The notes below the pieces were generated by a model, which was not told where the DNA came from, did no database searches, and worked only from the letters and a program-made list of their open reading frames with translations. From assembly GCA_012862575.1 (NCBI GenBank), contig BLSF01000097.1, positions 1-64,000 of the forward strand: a DNA stretch of 64,000 nucleotides, written 5' to 3'. The position numbers were made by a program, and so were the translations under genes. The DNA comes from Parietichytrium sp. I65-24A (lineage: Eukaryota; Sar; Bigyra; Thraustochytrida; Thraustochytriidae). Position 1 is the first letter of the stretch. Each line of letters begins with the position of its first letter. This document shows positions 21,495 through 31,565 of this stretch, in pieces.

Positions 21495-24400
21495 TTTGTG
21501 AATGAACTCTCTGTTCTCTGCGTTTCGTCAAGGCTGATTTCGCGCCCGCTCTGGACAGGCTGCTCTGCTCTGTTGGAGCTACAATAAAGGTGTCTGATGA
21601 CCTCCCGGAGTCGTTCGACTAGAGCACGTGATTGGTGCGGATTTTCGCTCCCGAGTCCGGGCGCTGCGCTTCAAGCGTGTTCCTCACGCGGGTCCACTCT
21701 TCCGAATCGGAGTTTGCAACCAGGCAAAGATGTATTCCTGAGCTACCTCCTTCCCCTGACCACCAAGGGAATAGTTGACAAATAAGAGAGACCTTGCCTG
21801 GGCACCTTCGCTGTTGAGGAAGTTGAGGAACTGATCACCTCGTGCTGATTCCCTTCGTTACCAATTTTCTGTCCCGAGGATCTTTCTAGAGACTGTGATG
21901 TGTCAGGTGCCGTCAGGAATGTGCCATTCATTCAAACTAAAAAACTTAAAATTTTCAGACCCGTTTATTTCTTACGATATGACTTATCCAGGTCTCTACA
22001 GGACGCTTCCTGTACACGAGAACGAAGAAGACAGAGAGATAGCTTTTGGCTGGAAGGCCACCCAACTCCACAATAATTCTCCATCCTACAGCCGCCCCCG
22101 GTCCGGTCCGTCCATCCGCCCTCTCACTAACTCTCTCACTCGCCAATCGCCATTTCTTCCATCCATAAGTCCCTCTCCAAGTTTGCCGTTCGCCCTGAAA
22201 AACGAAGGGCGAGGCAGACTTTCAGAGTGAGATGCGGAGAGTCGGTCCCTATCGTTTGAAATTTAGAATTTAGAATTTAGAAATAAGAATTTAAAATGCA
22301 GATCTCGAGGGAAGTTGTGTTGTCGTCGTGATGTTATGGATTAGTTTTACAATGATTGGACTCCAAGTTTGACAAAGCTTGTGTGCTGGCTGTAAGACGC
22401 TTACTCAGAGTGTGATTTCTTTCTTGCATCATCGAAGGAAAATTTCACCCCTCCTTGCTCACCCGTCTGTCCTCGACTAGAGGAGCGGAAGAGAAGAGAT
22501 GAGTCGGGAGGAACGTTAGACCAAATGAGATCGTGACCCACGACACCCGTGACACCCGTGACACTGACTGCACGTGTGACTCTGACTGATTTGCTTTGAT
22601 TTGAAGGAAGTCAAAGGTGTTAATTTTGCTCAAGCCTGGCGGTTGTATATTTTAGTGTGCGTGTCGTCGTGATCTTCATTCGCTTGGCTCACTAGAGCAA
22701 GGGCATCGTGGCACAGCGGCCGAATACGACCGTATACGCTAAAGGCGAGTTGGAATCAACCCACGTTGCACTGCGATTCTCTCCTCCAACAGAATATCGT
22801 GCACTTACTTTGGCCGACGCTTTAATTGAGTTGGTCAATCAATCTAAACTGCGATACACAACCTTTCCTCACCATTCGTGGAAATTCAAAAGCTTGCAAG
22901 CTCCTCGCTTTTAGCATCAGAGACTCTTCCTCTATCTTTGAATTTGTTGAGCTTGTGCCTCTGCTCAGATCAGAAGAGAGCGTTCGCCGCGCTCGAAGCA
23001 ATAGCAACAACCTCGCGTATAACGTTCATCTGGCTTCTGTGAAGAACTTGCGCACACTGCTCGCGCTTACCCTCCTAAATTGCTTTTCAGTCTCATTGAG
23101 GTGCGTTGTTTGATGAGGAGGGAACCAATGTGGTCCCGGCCTCGGTTGGAGGGTCAATTGCAGTCAATTCGTCATCTCTCATGCGCCTGCCAGGCGGTTA
23201 ATTCGAACGAAGGGGCCCCCGTTACACCCACGACAAATTAATTAACGCCTATAATTAAACCCAGCCAAATAGTAATAGAGAAGCTAATACCTCCACGTTC
23301 AAGTTGACTCACATTATCACACATTCACAACATTCTCCGTCAGGTCTGCCAGGTCATGCCAGGTCGCTGGTTCTCGTCTTTATGAATTGAACGTTCTTGG
23401 CGAACAACAACAAGGAATTCCAGAGACGAGGCTTCCGGGTATTTCCTTTCTCTTTCTTGCCTTGCCGAAGTTGTCTCTCCTCAGTTCGGGCATGCTGGTC
23501 TGTTGAGCCTGACTCTTTGATTTTGATCCACGCAATGGGCATCATAAATTTCTCTCAGTTCACAATGGTTTTGGCGAAATAGAGTCGCCATTGCACGGGA
23601 GCTTCTCCAGAGCTCCACGTCCATTGCCACTCAAGGACCTTCTTCAGCTGCCATCCATTTCTTCCTCTGTGATGCGGGGTCGTACAGGTCGTCGTATATT
23701 CTCCCGTCCCCGTTTCCGTCGCCACGGTGAAAAAGTTCTCGATTGAATGCAACAGTGAATTGGCTTCACGAGTTGCGCTCTGGATCTCAACAGAGAAGGG
23801 AGCGTTCCAGAAGGGCGTTAGCTTACGGAGGATCCCAACGCGGGAAAACCTTAGTCGCTGAATCTTTCGCTTTGACGTTCGTGCTCAGATGAAAGCATCC
23901 TTCTGCACAGCCAATCTCTTGGCTCCTGCTGACGCGCCCTGGTTTTGTTTGGTGTCGATCAATGTGGCTGCAGGCAAGTCGCTTCTTGCCCGTTGTCGAC
24001 TCGCGCGCGCTCGATATTCACTGTTAGAATCCATACTTTTCTTGGGTCGTTTCGCACAAATCTCGCAGCTCTGGAGCTCGAAACCTCAGCTCTGGTTCTC
24101 GTGAACACTGTTTCATCGCTTTCGATTCTTTCGATGAAAGTGGGAACCGGAGGCGATTTCATGTCGCTTCCACCTTCATCGGAAGCGATGTACGTCGCAG
24201 AACAAATGTGTGCACCTTAGGTTTCAACAGTAGCGAGGAGTAGCTTTGGGGTTCTAGGCTAGCTTTGAAGACGAAGAGGACCCACCCGCTTGACTTGACT
24301 TGAACCAGAGCAAGTAAACCAGAGTCCCAATTACTCCGAATGTGTGTTCCGCGAACCCAACGTGGGGATGATTAGCTTCTTCGTTCTGTTTTTCTTCGAG

Positions 24401-25072
24401 TGAATTAATTAACCATTTTATTCGCAAAAACATCAATAAATGTCGTATAGCTCGCAGTAGAAACAACATAGTACGAGGTGAAACACAAAAACTGGGCCAA
24501 AAGTAACCCGTACTCAGCACCGGTACTGACAGTACTGAGAGCGAGTACAGCGCTATTAGAGATCTCTGGTAATGGAAACGCGCTAATTTGGCTGCAGGGT
24601 CCTACATGCGAATAGGAGCACCTGTAGCACTGCCAATTTCGTGTTTGTGCACTACCTATAATCCACTTGCTATCCAGGGGGGTAAGAATCCTTTTTTTTA
24701 CGAGCGGTTCACAACCCACGCCTATAGCACTACCACTATCCTTATCATCTGCGCTAGCACTCTTCGGGTTGCGCGGGACTGACTGAGGGCAAGTAAGCAA
24801 GAGGCAAGTTGGACTCTTACCCCAATCCCTATCAACCAGTAGCTCGATTGCTGTTCCGTGAAGCTCGTGCATTTCAAGCATTTCAAGAGTGACACATAAG
24901 TTAGTGACATCCACAGCCAAACTGTTGCGCACAGGTACTCGAGGACAGTGCCGCAGCACACCTGTATGTAACTCCGTACGCAGCAGGTCCTCGGAGCTGA
25001 CAGACAGGAACCACAGAACCTGACGGAAGCTGACGGAAGCTGACGGAAGCTGACAGAGGCTGACGGAAAAGG
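21495..25072. other. Longest gene-free stretch, divergent intergenic region
   Basis: The region is 3.58 kb between two head-to-head genes for disordered proteins. Scattered open frames of 60-110 codons on both strands show no recognisable protein; a multi-exon gene cannot be excluded. There are AATTTAG repeats at about 22258-22295, ACACCCGTG repeats at 22540-22565, and several GTACTGAGTAC-like palindromic words at 24510-24555. The right end carries a decamer array next to the ATG. Confidence 0.5.
25015..25069. repeat. TGACGGAAGC decamer array abutting a start codon
   Basis: Five units of a 10-base repeat, one of them variant (tgacagaggc), end only four bases before the ATG at 25073. It therefore almost certainly lies in the 5' UTR. 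Confidence 0.85.
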
Positions 25073-26311
25073 ATGTACAGAGCGGCGAGTGTGGCAAGGC
25101 CGTCTCGGCGACCACCCCTGCCGCAGGACGATGATCGCGCTGGCGTGGTGGTGTCTCAGGTGAGCCTTGACATTCAGGGGTGGAGGAGCTGGCAGCGCCA
25201 AACGCCGCCCGGCGCGCCGCTTGGGGCGCGGACGAGGGAGTTCGAGCAAAGTATCGAGAACGTCTTGGCAAGCAGAAGGGTGTTAAGAGAAGCGAGATGC
25301 CACGGTGCGCCGCACGCAGATAGCGCGGGCGGGGCGAACAGAGGCAGCGCCAACGAGTATGCGGACGAAGAAGCTCCTCGGCCTCCTCGACCCCGCAAAA
25401 GTACCAAAAACCCAACCCAGGCGTCGCAGGACCTGCTTCGTCGAGTGTCGAAACTCCTTCAGAGCCAAAAACCGCATGCCGAGCCGAGCGCCTACAAGGA
25501 TATGGAAAAGGAAGCGGCAGTTGCAATTGCCTTTGCTCAGCACCATCGCAGAGCCCCGGCCGCTGAAGAACAGGTCCAAGATGATGATGATGATGACGAG
25601 CGACTGGGGCGCGCAATTGACGCAGTCCTTGAGCTCACGGCACAGAGCCGACAAGACGAAGACTATTCCCTCGAAGACTTTTTGCCAAACTCGGAAGACG
25701 AGGATGGAGGCCTATCCGACAAGTTTCCGAATTTGGAACCTATTGAAAATCTAGTGGAGAATCTGAATGATAGTTTGTGCTCGGACTTCTCTACCAGTGA
25801 GATAGGATCTGGCGTGCCCTGTGCATTCGATACTGACTCCGGCAGCTCGTCCGCTTCTGCGGCCTACTCTTCGCTAGGTAGTGTTCATGACGACGACGAA
25901 GATGAGAAACCAAGGCCTATGTTAACAAGTTCCGCCGAAAGCGTCGACAGTGGCTCGGCCTCCTCCATTCACGAAGCAATTAAACGTATTGACCAACTGT
26001 TGTTCCGGTCGAAAAGCCCAGTGAAGAGGTCAAATTCGTCTCCGAAGAGCTCACAGCATACGAGAGACACTTTGTCACGCACCACAAGCTCCGCGAGCTC
26101 TCAAGGCTCTGCCAGGAGCTCAAAATTACGCGAGAGAGACACTATGGTGAAAAACCTTGCATATTCATTCGAAATGGGGCTCAATAAGCCTCTTTCCGCC
26201 GAAGAACACGAAGAAATGCATTCACGCATGCAATCAGTACGGGAAGTTCGAATGGAGCTGGATGCTGAGCTCGAAGAGATCAAGTCTCTCGAACGTTGGC
26301 TCCATTCGTAG
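25073..26311 (+). CDS. Acidic, largely disordered protein with a C-terminal helix
   Basis: The 412-residue protein is single exon with ATG at 25073. Residues 1-130 are Arg/Pro-rich. Residues 160-180 and 285-292 hold Asp/Glu runs, and Ser-rich linkers make up most of the rest. Short helical blocks are DLLRRVSKLLQSQK near residue 120, IHEAIKRIDQLLF near 305, and a C-terminal amphipathic helix over 375-412 (EEHEEMHSRMQSVREVRMEL ... EEIKSLERWL). It has no known domain or membrane segment. The protein could be a scaffold; I cannot assign a function. A 403-codon frame on the opposite strand is rejected because its product has no ordered blocks and starts at no sensible site. Confidence 0.6.
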   Translation: MYRAASVARPSRRPPLPQDDDRAGVVVSQVSLDIQGWRSWQRQTPPGAPLGARTREFEQSIENVLASRRVLREARCHGAPHADSAGGANRGSANEYADEEAPRPPRPRKSTKNPTQASQDLLRRVSKLLQSQKPHAEPSAYKDMEKEAAVAIAFAQHHRRAPAAEEQVQDDDDDDERLGRAIDAVLELTAQSRQDEDYSLEDFLPNSEDEDGGLSDKFPNLEPIENLVENLNDSLCSDFSTSEIGSGVPCAFDTDSGSSSASAAYSSLGSVHDDDEDEKPRPMLTSSAESVDSGSASSIHEAIKRIDQLLFRSKSPVKRSNSSPKSSQHTRDTLSRTTSSASSQGSARSSKLRERDTMVKNLAYSFEMGLNKPLSAEEHEEMHSRMQSVREVRMELDAELEEIKSLERWLHS

Positions 26312-26744
26312 AATACATGTGTGTTAGTGCAAATTCTCTTCGCGAGCCAAATTTTGGTATCTCGGATTCGCCAACAAATTTTGAGGCCAGAAATGGTGAG
26401 TTGTCTATTTATGAGTGAGGCTGTCGAAGTAACAGAGACATTTCTGCGGTTGCTACTGTATACATAATAATAGATTTGGTTTGGATTTTTTTTTTTTTTA
26501 CATTTTTAAATTGGCGAATTTGAATGTGTCAAATTTATCTTCAAAAGGTTAAATTAACCGCGTCGAATGTTTATACTGAGAAACAAAGATTCAGTCCAAA
26601 CCCGAAAATTATAGGATTTGGTCGATATGAAACAATAACGAAATCTTCAATACACATAGCTGGCTGCATAAATGTCAACTGTGCGCCACATCGGCCAATC
26701 GGTTACACTTTCACAAGCAGCGCACAGCCATGCGATTCTAAAGT
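26312..26744. other. Convergent spacer
   Basis: The spacer is 433 AT-rich bases, including a T12 run at about 26488-26499. It presumably holds both 3' UTRs. Nothing else is seen. Confidence 0.5.
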
Positions 26745-29700
26745 TCAGAGCCATGAGTCGGTCCACGAGTCATTTTGGAAAGGAAAAAGTGGAGATGGAG
26801 GGGTGGAAGGCACAGACGACGCCTTAGAAGGGCGCCTCATTGATTTCCGAGCCGATGCTTTGCGGGAGAGCCTGCGAATGTGAGTCGTGCTCTTTCTTCG
26901 AGCATCGATTTCTTCCTGCGTCAGGGTCGCTTGGTCATCCTTTTTCTTGTTGCTGGCGCCTGGGTCCAGCATAGGCAGCGGGGGCAATGCTGGAAGATAT
27001 TGCGTTGGGGGAATTGGAGGGCTTCCCACAAGGGTCATCTCCAGCGCGGAAGGCATTTCTTCCTCTAAAATTTGCTCAGAAGTCTTTTTGCGGGGCATTG
27101 TGGTTTTCTTTGGGGAGGACGGAGATGGAGACGGAGCGGCACCCCGCGTGAGGGACAAGCGCATGGAGACCCTCTGCGAGAGACGCTTCATGGCAGATTT
27201 CGGCTGCGGAGCGCGATCTTCTTCTGGCCCGACCGCCAGTCCTCCCTTGTCTTGCTCGACTACCTGGTCGAGCTGCTCCTCTTGATCGTCTTCCAAGCTT
27301 GAGCCGCTGTCCGAGCTCCATGCCCGGCGGCGAAGGCTTCTCTGTTGAATGCGGCCGAGGGCTTGCATCGCCGTCGCTGTTCTTGGATGCGCAGCACCAA
27401 AGATCTTGGTGCGAATGGCAACCGCGTCATCCTGCAGCTGAGATGCCTGATCCCACTGTTTCTTGAGTTGATGCACAATGACAAGCCTTTCGAGGGTCTC
27501 CGCTACTTTGGTGCTTTCGTCTCCAAACACCTTGGTGAACACATCAAGGGCGTCGTTGAGATGTGCTTCTGCGAGATCAAGTTTCTGCTGGCTTGTGAGA
27601 ACTGTGCCGAGGTGCAGCAACATTTCAGCGACAATCGGGTTCTGCATGTCGCTTCGCTGCTCAAAGACGGCCTTGGCCTTGTAATACCATCCGATGGCAT
27701 CTTCCAGGCGCGACATTGCCGTGAGTACAACGCCGATGCTGTCGTAAGTCTGGGCGACGCGAATGTCACTTTCGCTGTGAGCAACTCTGTAGATAACTAG
27801 AGCGTCGGTGTACGCTTTGAGAGCTCCGTCAAATTTACCCTGTGCGAAATAAACCTGCGCAAGTTTGCACTGCAGGTCCGCCACGTCTGAGTGTTCCTGG
27901 CCCAGCGCAGCTCGCTTAATCTCAATAGCAGCTTCAAGGGCGGTCTGGGCAGCCAAGAGGTTGCCAGAGTTGTGCTCGGTGGTTGCAATGCATATCAAGA
28001 TGCTGGCCAGCCGCAGGTCGTATCCGCCATACTTTTCCTGGTAGATATCAAGTACCTGGTTATAGAGGTCGAGGGCCTTGGCAAACTTTTCCATAGCTTC
28101 CTCCCACCGGCCCATGCCGGCAAGAACCTCGCCAAGGTGGTTGAGTGAGTTGGCCATGCTCTCGTGGCGCTCTCCGAGATTCTCCTTGAGGACCTGGACA
28201 GCTTCTTCGTGGGAGCGCTTTGCCTCTTGCCACTTGCCTTGGCCGTGCAGCGCGGCTCCGAGCTGTTTGAGCGTGAATGCAAACTCGTCCGAGCGACGAG
28301 TTCCTTGTTGCTTTTCGAGGATGTCCATGGCCTCTTTGTGGCTGGCGCTGGCCAGATCGAAGTTGCCGAGAAGGGCGTGCACGGCGCCAGATTGGTTGAG
28401 CGCGCTAGCGAGCAGAGCACTGTGCGAGCGGTTCACTTTGACCAATTTACGCGCGCCATCGGTGGCTTGCTCGGAGACCGAGAGGGCTTTTTGCAGGTTA
28501 CCTTCCTGAGCCAGCCGGGCGGAGGCAGCCACCATCAGTTCGCAGCACGCGGCGATGTCGACGCCGCTCTTGAGATTCTTGTTGAGCTTGCTGAGAAACT
28601 TTGGCAGCGAGGATGCGAACCAGGCTTCCAGCTTGGACCTGACGCGGCGGTTGATTTCTTCGTAGCCGCCCTCAACGTTGGCGGTGATCTCGGCGTCGAT
28701 GAGGTCGAAGTCCTGGTCGCGCGAGCAGGAAGAGGACCGGATGTCCACCAGCGGGAATGATGCCTGCGTGGTACGGAGAAAGTTGGCGGTAGACAGGTTG
28801 GCCTCGCGGAGTCCAATGGCCGACACGTCCAGCTCGCGCGACGCGTTGGCGATTTCCCAGAGGCACCACCTCCTGTGCAGTGGCTCGGGCATGGCCGACT
28901 CGTGCGATGGCTGCAGGAAGACCACCGTGCGCTCAAACCGCGCGAGGGCGTCCGCGGTGGCGTGCCCGATGAGCTCCTTGAGAGCGTCCGTGGGCGCGCT
29001 GCCCTCTTCCAGCGCCTCGATCCACGCCTGGTTGACGCCGAAAACGTCCAGCCAGAAGAAGCACTTGGCCGGGTCTCTGTTCCCGCAGCGCCGCAGCAGC
29101 GCCGCGCACATCTGCGCAAAGTTGGTGCTCCTGGCCGCCACCACGTACGTCCCTTCGAACTCCTCCCCCACCGCGCCGGGCTCCGACTTGCGCAGCACGT
29201 CCACGAAGCACTTCTTCTTGTCCGCCGCGCCAGGCCGCACCACATGGGTGCACACCTCCTGCAGCGTCCAGTCGGCGCCGGCCTTGTCGCGCTGCGAGGA
29301 CAGCCACGCGCCGCTCACGCCCCTGAACGCCCAGTGCCGCCGCTTCTTGCGCTGCAGCAGCATCCTCTGCGCGCCCTTCCGCCTCCCGCGCTCCTGCGCC
29401 CCCTGCCCCCCCTGCGGCTGCCCCTGCTGCTGCCTCTGCTGGGGTCCGGAACCGGAACCGGAACCGGAGCTGGAACTGGAACCGGAGCTGGAACCGGCCG
29501 AGGCGCCCGAGGAGGTGGAACCGGCCGCTGCGGCGCCACCGGTCCTCGCCGCGGGACCCGGGTTCCGGGTTCTGGCGCTGCCCACCGCGGCGAGCGCGCC
29601 AGTGGTGACCCCACCGGCGGCACTGCTAGTGGGTGCCGCGGGTGCCTTAAGCCGGGAACCCGACGCGGAACCCGACGCGGAACCCGAGGTGCGCAGAGGG

Positions 29701-31565
29701 TGGCTGCGAGTGGCGGCGGTGGCGAGGGGGTTGAGCGCGAGCGGCGCCTCCAAGTCCGCGGGCGAGAGCGCAGCGGGAGGCGCGTGGCGGGTCTGCGGCG
29801 CAGGGGTGTGCGCGCCGTGGCAGGGCTGGTGCCGACTCTCCGGCGCGAGCGCAAGAGGCGACGGGCGCGTGAACACCGCGAAGACATGGGTGCGCGGCAG
29901 GGTGCGCGACGTGCGCAAGAGACTGAGCAGTGGCGACTTGAGCCCCTTGGACACCTTGCCGCTGGAGGCCTTCGCGCCGTTGGAGGCGGTGGAGGCAGGA
30001 GTGGAGAGGAGCAACGGCTGGTGCTGCGAGGCCTGCAGAACGCCGTCGAGGGCGGAAATGGACAAGCGTTTCTCGCGAGGAATTAGCGAGGACCGGAACG
30101 CTGGCTCAGGGTCAGGCGTCTCGTGGAGCATGAGACTCAGCTCGTGCAGAGGTTTGACGTAGACCGATGCCAAGCTTGGACGCGAGGAGACTCGATTGGA
30201 TTCCATCCACGCCGGAAGCTTGTGCACCTGAGCCTCACGAAGCACAGCGCAGCCGTGCAAGTACTTGCTGAAATTTGGGATGTACTCCAAGAGACCGCTT
30301 TCGGTCAAGGTGTAGAGCCACAGTGGGAACAGAGGAGACTGGTCCTTGTCCGTGTAGAACGCGTTGTCAATACTCAAGATGCCATAATCCATGTCCACAC
30401 TGGTGACAGGCGAATCTTCATCGAGTGGTGTGAACCACGAACTGCCCACGGGTCCATCAACTGCTGGCGCTGGGTCCTCCGGGACGATCGTCACCAAAGA
30501 GTCCAGACATATACTGGTGTTTGGGAGCCTTGAAGTGTCGAACTTGAGCCGTCTGTAGATCGTGCGCAGGACCGGGCGGAGCCGCTTGGACTCAATTTGC
30601 TCCTGAACCTCGATAAAAAGCTTCTCAACGCGGTTTAGCTCGTCACGAGACTGCCCGGCCGTGCGCATTTCCTGCAGTCTGTCGAGCACCGTATACTCGC
30701 CTCTTAGGAAGGGGAGAACGAACTGCTCTCGCAATGTAAACGACTCCTTCACAACTGTTCCCGCTGATGCAGAATAAAATGCTCGCTCCACGTACACGAG
30801 CTCTGGCTTTGGGGTTGCAAACCATCGAAAGCGAATTCCCTCCGAAAAGGGGTTCGTGAGCACGCGATTGTGGTACGCCTCCAGTTGCACATTGTCAAAG
30901 TAAACCACGGAGCAAATTTGCGACTCCCCTTGCATAGCTGGCACTACAGCCTGGTCCTGCCGGCGTCTGGGAAGATGCTCGAGTAGCAACGCCTGCACCT
31001 CCTGTAGGTTTTCTCGCGGAACCAGGAATGACTTTCTGCTTTTCGCAAGGTTTATGGAAACATGCGGCGAAATGTATCCCAGAGCAGAGTCTGCGAGAAC
31101 CGCGTGCTGGAGCCGTTTCAGAAGCGGAAGTAAGTTCTCGCATCCTTTCTGAACCCAAAATTGCTGTGATATTGAATGGTACACGAACTCCCGAAGCTCT
31201 TCCAGCGTCTCGCCCTCCAGGTTCCGCAGAAACAACTCTAGACTATACATATTTGTGTTGAAGAACCTCTCAAGGCGAATAAACTCAGACACCAGCTCAG
31301 CGATCTTGTCCTCGACTTTCGTGTCCTGGCGTTTTTCGAGCCTTGTCTCGACCTCGCCCAGCAAGGATTCCGTCTGGGCCTGCAGGTCGAGCCACATTTT
31401 GCTTGTCCAATCGTCGAGCTTGGACATGGACCGCTCCATGGCTTTGCGGACGCCATCCGCCGAAGCGCCGTCGGCCACCATCTTCGCCCAGCTCTCCACA
31501 GCGAGGTAGTGACCTTTCCATTTCAGGTCGGTGTTGGCACCAAGAAACTCCACCGCGGGATGCAT
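26745..31565 (-). CDS. SPX/VTC-like domain, TIR/HET-like domain and kinesin-light-chain TPRs in one protein
   Basis: The 1606-residue protein is one uninterrupted exon with ATG at 31565. Residues 1-150 are helical and weakly SPX-like (LKWKGHYLAVESW; EFIRLERFFNTN). Residues 215-455 match the VTC polyphosphate-polymerase tunnel domain: SVVYFDNVQLEAYHNRV, EGIRFRWFA (R245, R247), VVKESF, LRTIYRRLKF and PNFSKYLHGCAVL. Several residues I recall as catalytic in yeast Vtc4 appear replaced (A262, S351, S398). Residues 500-745 are low-complexity. Residues about 760-945 carry CFFWLDVFGVNQ and RRWCLWEIANASRE, a protist domain I associate with TIR/HET-like proteins that precede TPRs. Residues 1004-1410 are about nine kinesin-light-chain-type TPRs. 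The tail is basic and disordered. The VTC and TPR calls are firm, the SPX and TIR-like calls tentative. It has no transmembrane segment, so it is probably a cytosolic sensor or scaffold. Confidence 0.85.
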   Translation of the reverse strand: MHPAVEFLGANTDLKWKGHYLAVESWAKMVADGASADGVRKAMERSMSKLDDWTSKMWLDLQAQTESLLGEVETRLEKRQDTKVEDKIAELVSEFIRLERFFNTNMYSLELFLRNLEGETLEELREFVYHSISQQFWVQKGCENLLPLLKRLQHAVLADSALGYISPHVSINLAKSRKSFLVPRENLQEVQALLLEHLPRRRQDQAVVPAMQGESQICSVVYFDNVQLEAYHNRVLTNPFSEGIRFRWFATPKPELVYVERAFYSASAGTVVKESFTLREQFVLPFLRGEYTVLDRLQEMRTAGQSRDELNRVEKLFIEVQEQIESKRLRPVLRTIYRRLKFDTSRLPNTSICLDSLVTIVPEDPAPAVDGPVGSSWFTPLDEDSPVTSVDMDYGILSIDNAFYTDKDQSPLFPLWLYTLTESGLLEYIPNFSKYLHGCAVLREAQVHKLPAWMESNRVSSRPSLASVYVKPLHELSLMLHETPDPEPAFRSSLIPREKRLSISALDGVLQASQHQPLLLSTPASTASNGAKASSGKVSKGLKSPLLSLLRTSRTLPRTHVFAVFTRPSPLALAPESRHQPCHGAHTPAPQTRHAPPAALSPADLEAPLALNPLATAATRSHPLRTSGSASGSASGSRLKAPAAPTSSAAGGVTTGALAAVGSARTRNPGPAARTGGAAAAGSTSSGASAGSSSGSSSSSGSGSGSGPQQRQQQGQPQGGQGAQERGRRKGAQRMLLQRKKRRHWAFRGVSGAWLSSQRDKAGADWTLQEVCTHVVRPGAADKKKCFVDVLRKSEPGAVGEEFEGTYVVAARSTNFAQMCAALLRRCGNRDPAKCFFWLDVFGVNQAWIEALEEGSAPTDALKELIGHATADALARFERTVVFLQPSHESAMPEPLHRRWCLWEIANASRELDVSAIGLREANLSTANFLRTTQASFPLVDIRSSSCSRDQDFDLIDAEITANVEGGYEEINRRVRSKLEAWFASSLPKFLSKLNKNLKSGVDIAACCELMVAASARLAQEGNLQKALSVSEQATDGARKLVKVNRSHSALLASALNQSGAVHALLGNFDLASASHKEAMDILEKQQGTRRSDEFAFTLKQLGAALHGQGKWQEAKRSHEEAVQVLKENLGERHESMANSLNHLGEVLAGMGRWEEAMEKFAKALDLYNQVLDIYQEKYGGYDLRLASILICIATTEHNSGNLLAAQTALEAAIEIKRAALGQEHSDVADLQCKLAQVYFAQGKFDGALKAYTDALVIYRVAHSESDIRVAQTYDSIGVVLTAMSRLEDAIGWYYKAKAVFEQRSDMQNPIVAEMLLHLGTVLTSQQKLDLAEAHLNDALDVFTKVFGDESTKVAETLERLVIVHQLKKQWDQASQLQDDAVAIRTKIFGAAHPRTATAMQALGRIQQRSLRRRAWSSDSGSSLEDDQEEQLDQVVEQDKGGLAVGPEEDRAPQPKSAMKRLSQRVSMRLSLTRGAAPSPSPSSPKKTTMPRKKTSEQILEEEMPSALEMTLVGSPPIPPTQYLPALPPLPMLDPGASNKKKDDQATLTQEEIDARRKSTTHIRRLSRKASARKSMRRPSKASSVPSTPPSPLFPFQNDSWTDSWL

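Noticed and set aside
22697-22770. A tRNA-like stretch
   Set aside because: It lacks a B-box of the GGTTCRANNCC type and does not fold into a cloverleaf by eye; I found no tRNA elsewhere either.
24405-25616. A 403-codon open frame on the minus strand
   Set aside because: It lies largely opposite the 25073-26311 gene, its product is low-complexity Arg/Pro/Ser without ordered blocks, and its start is not convincing.
28678-30162. Long plus-strand frames of 494 and 403 codons
   Set aside because: They are antisense to the GC-rich linker of the VTC-TPR gene, whose frame encodes clear domains on both sides.
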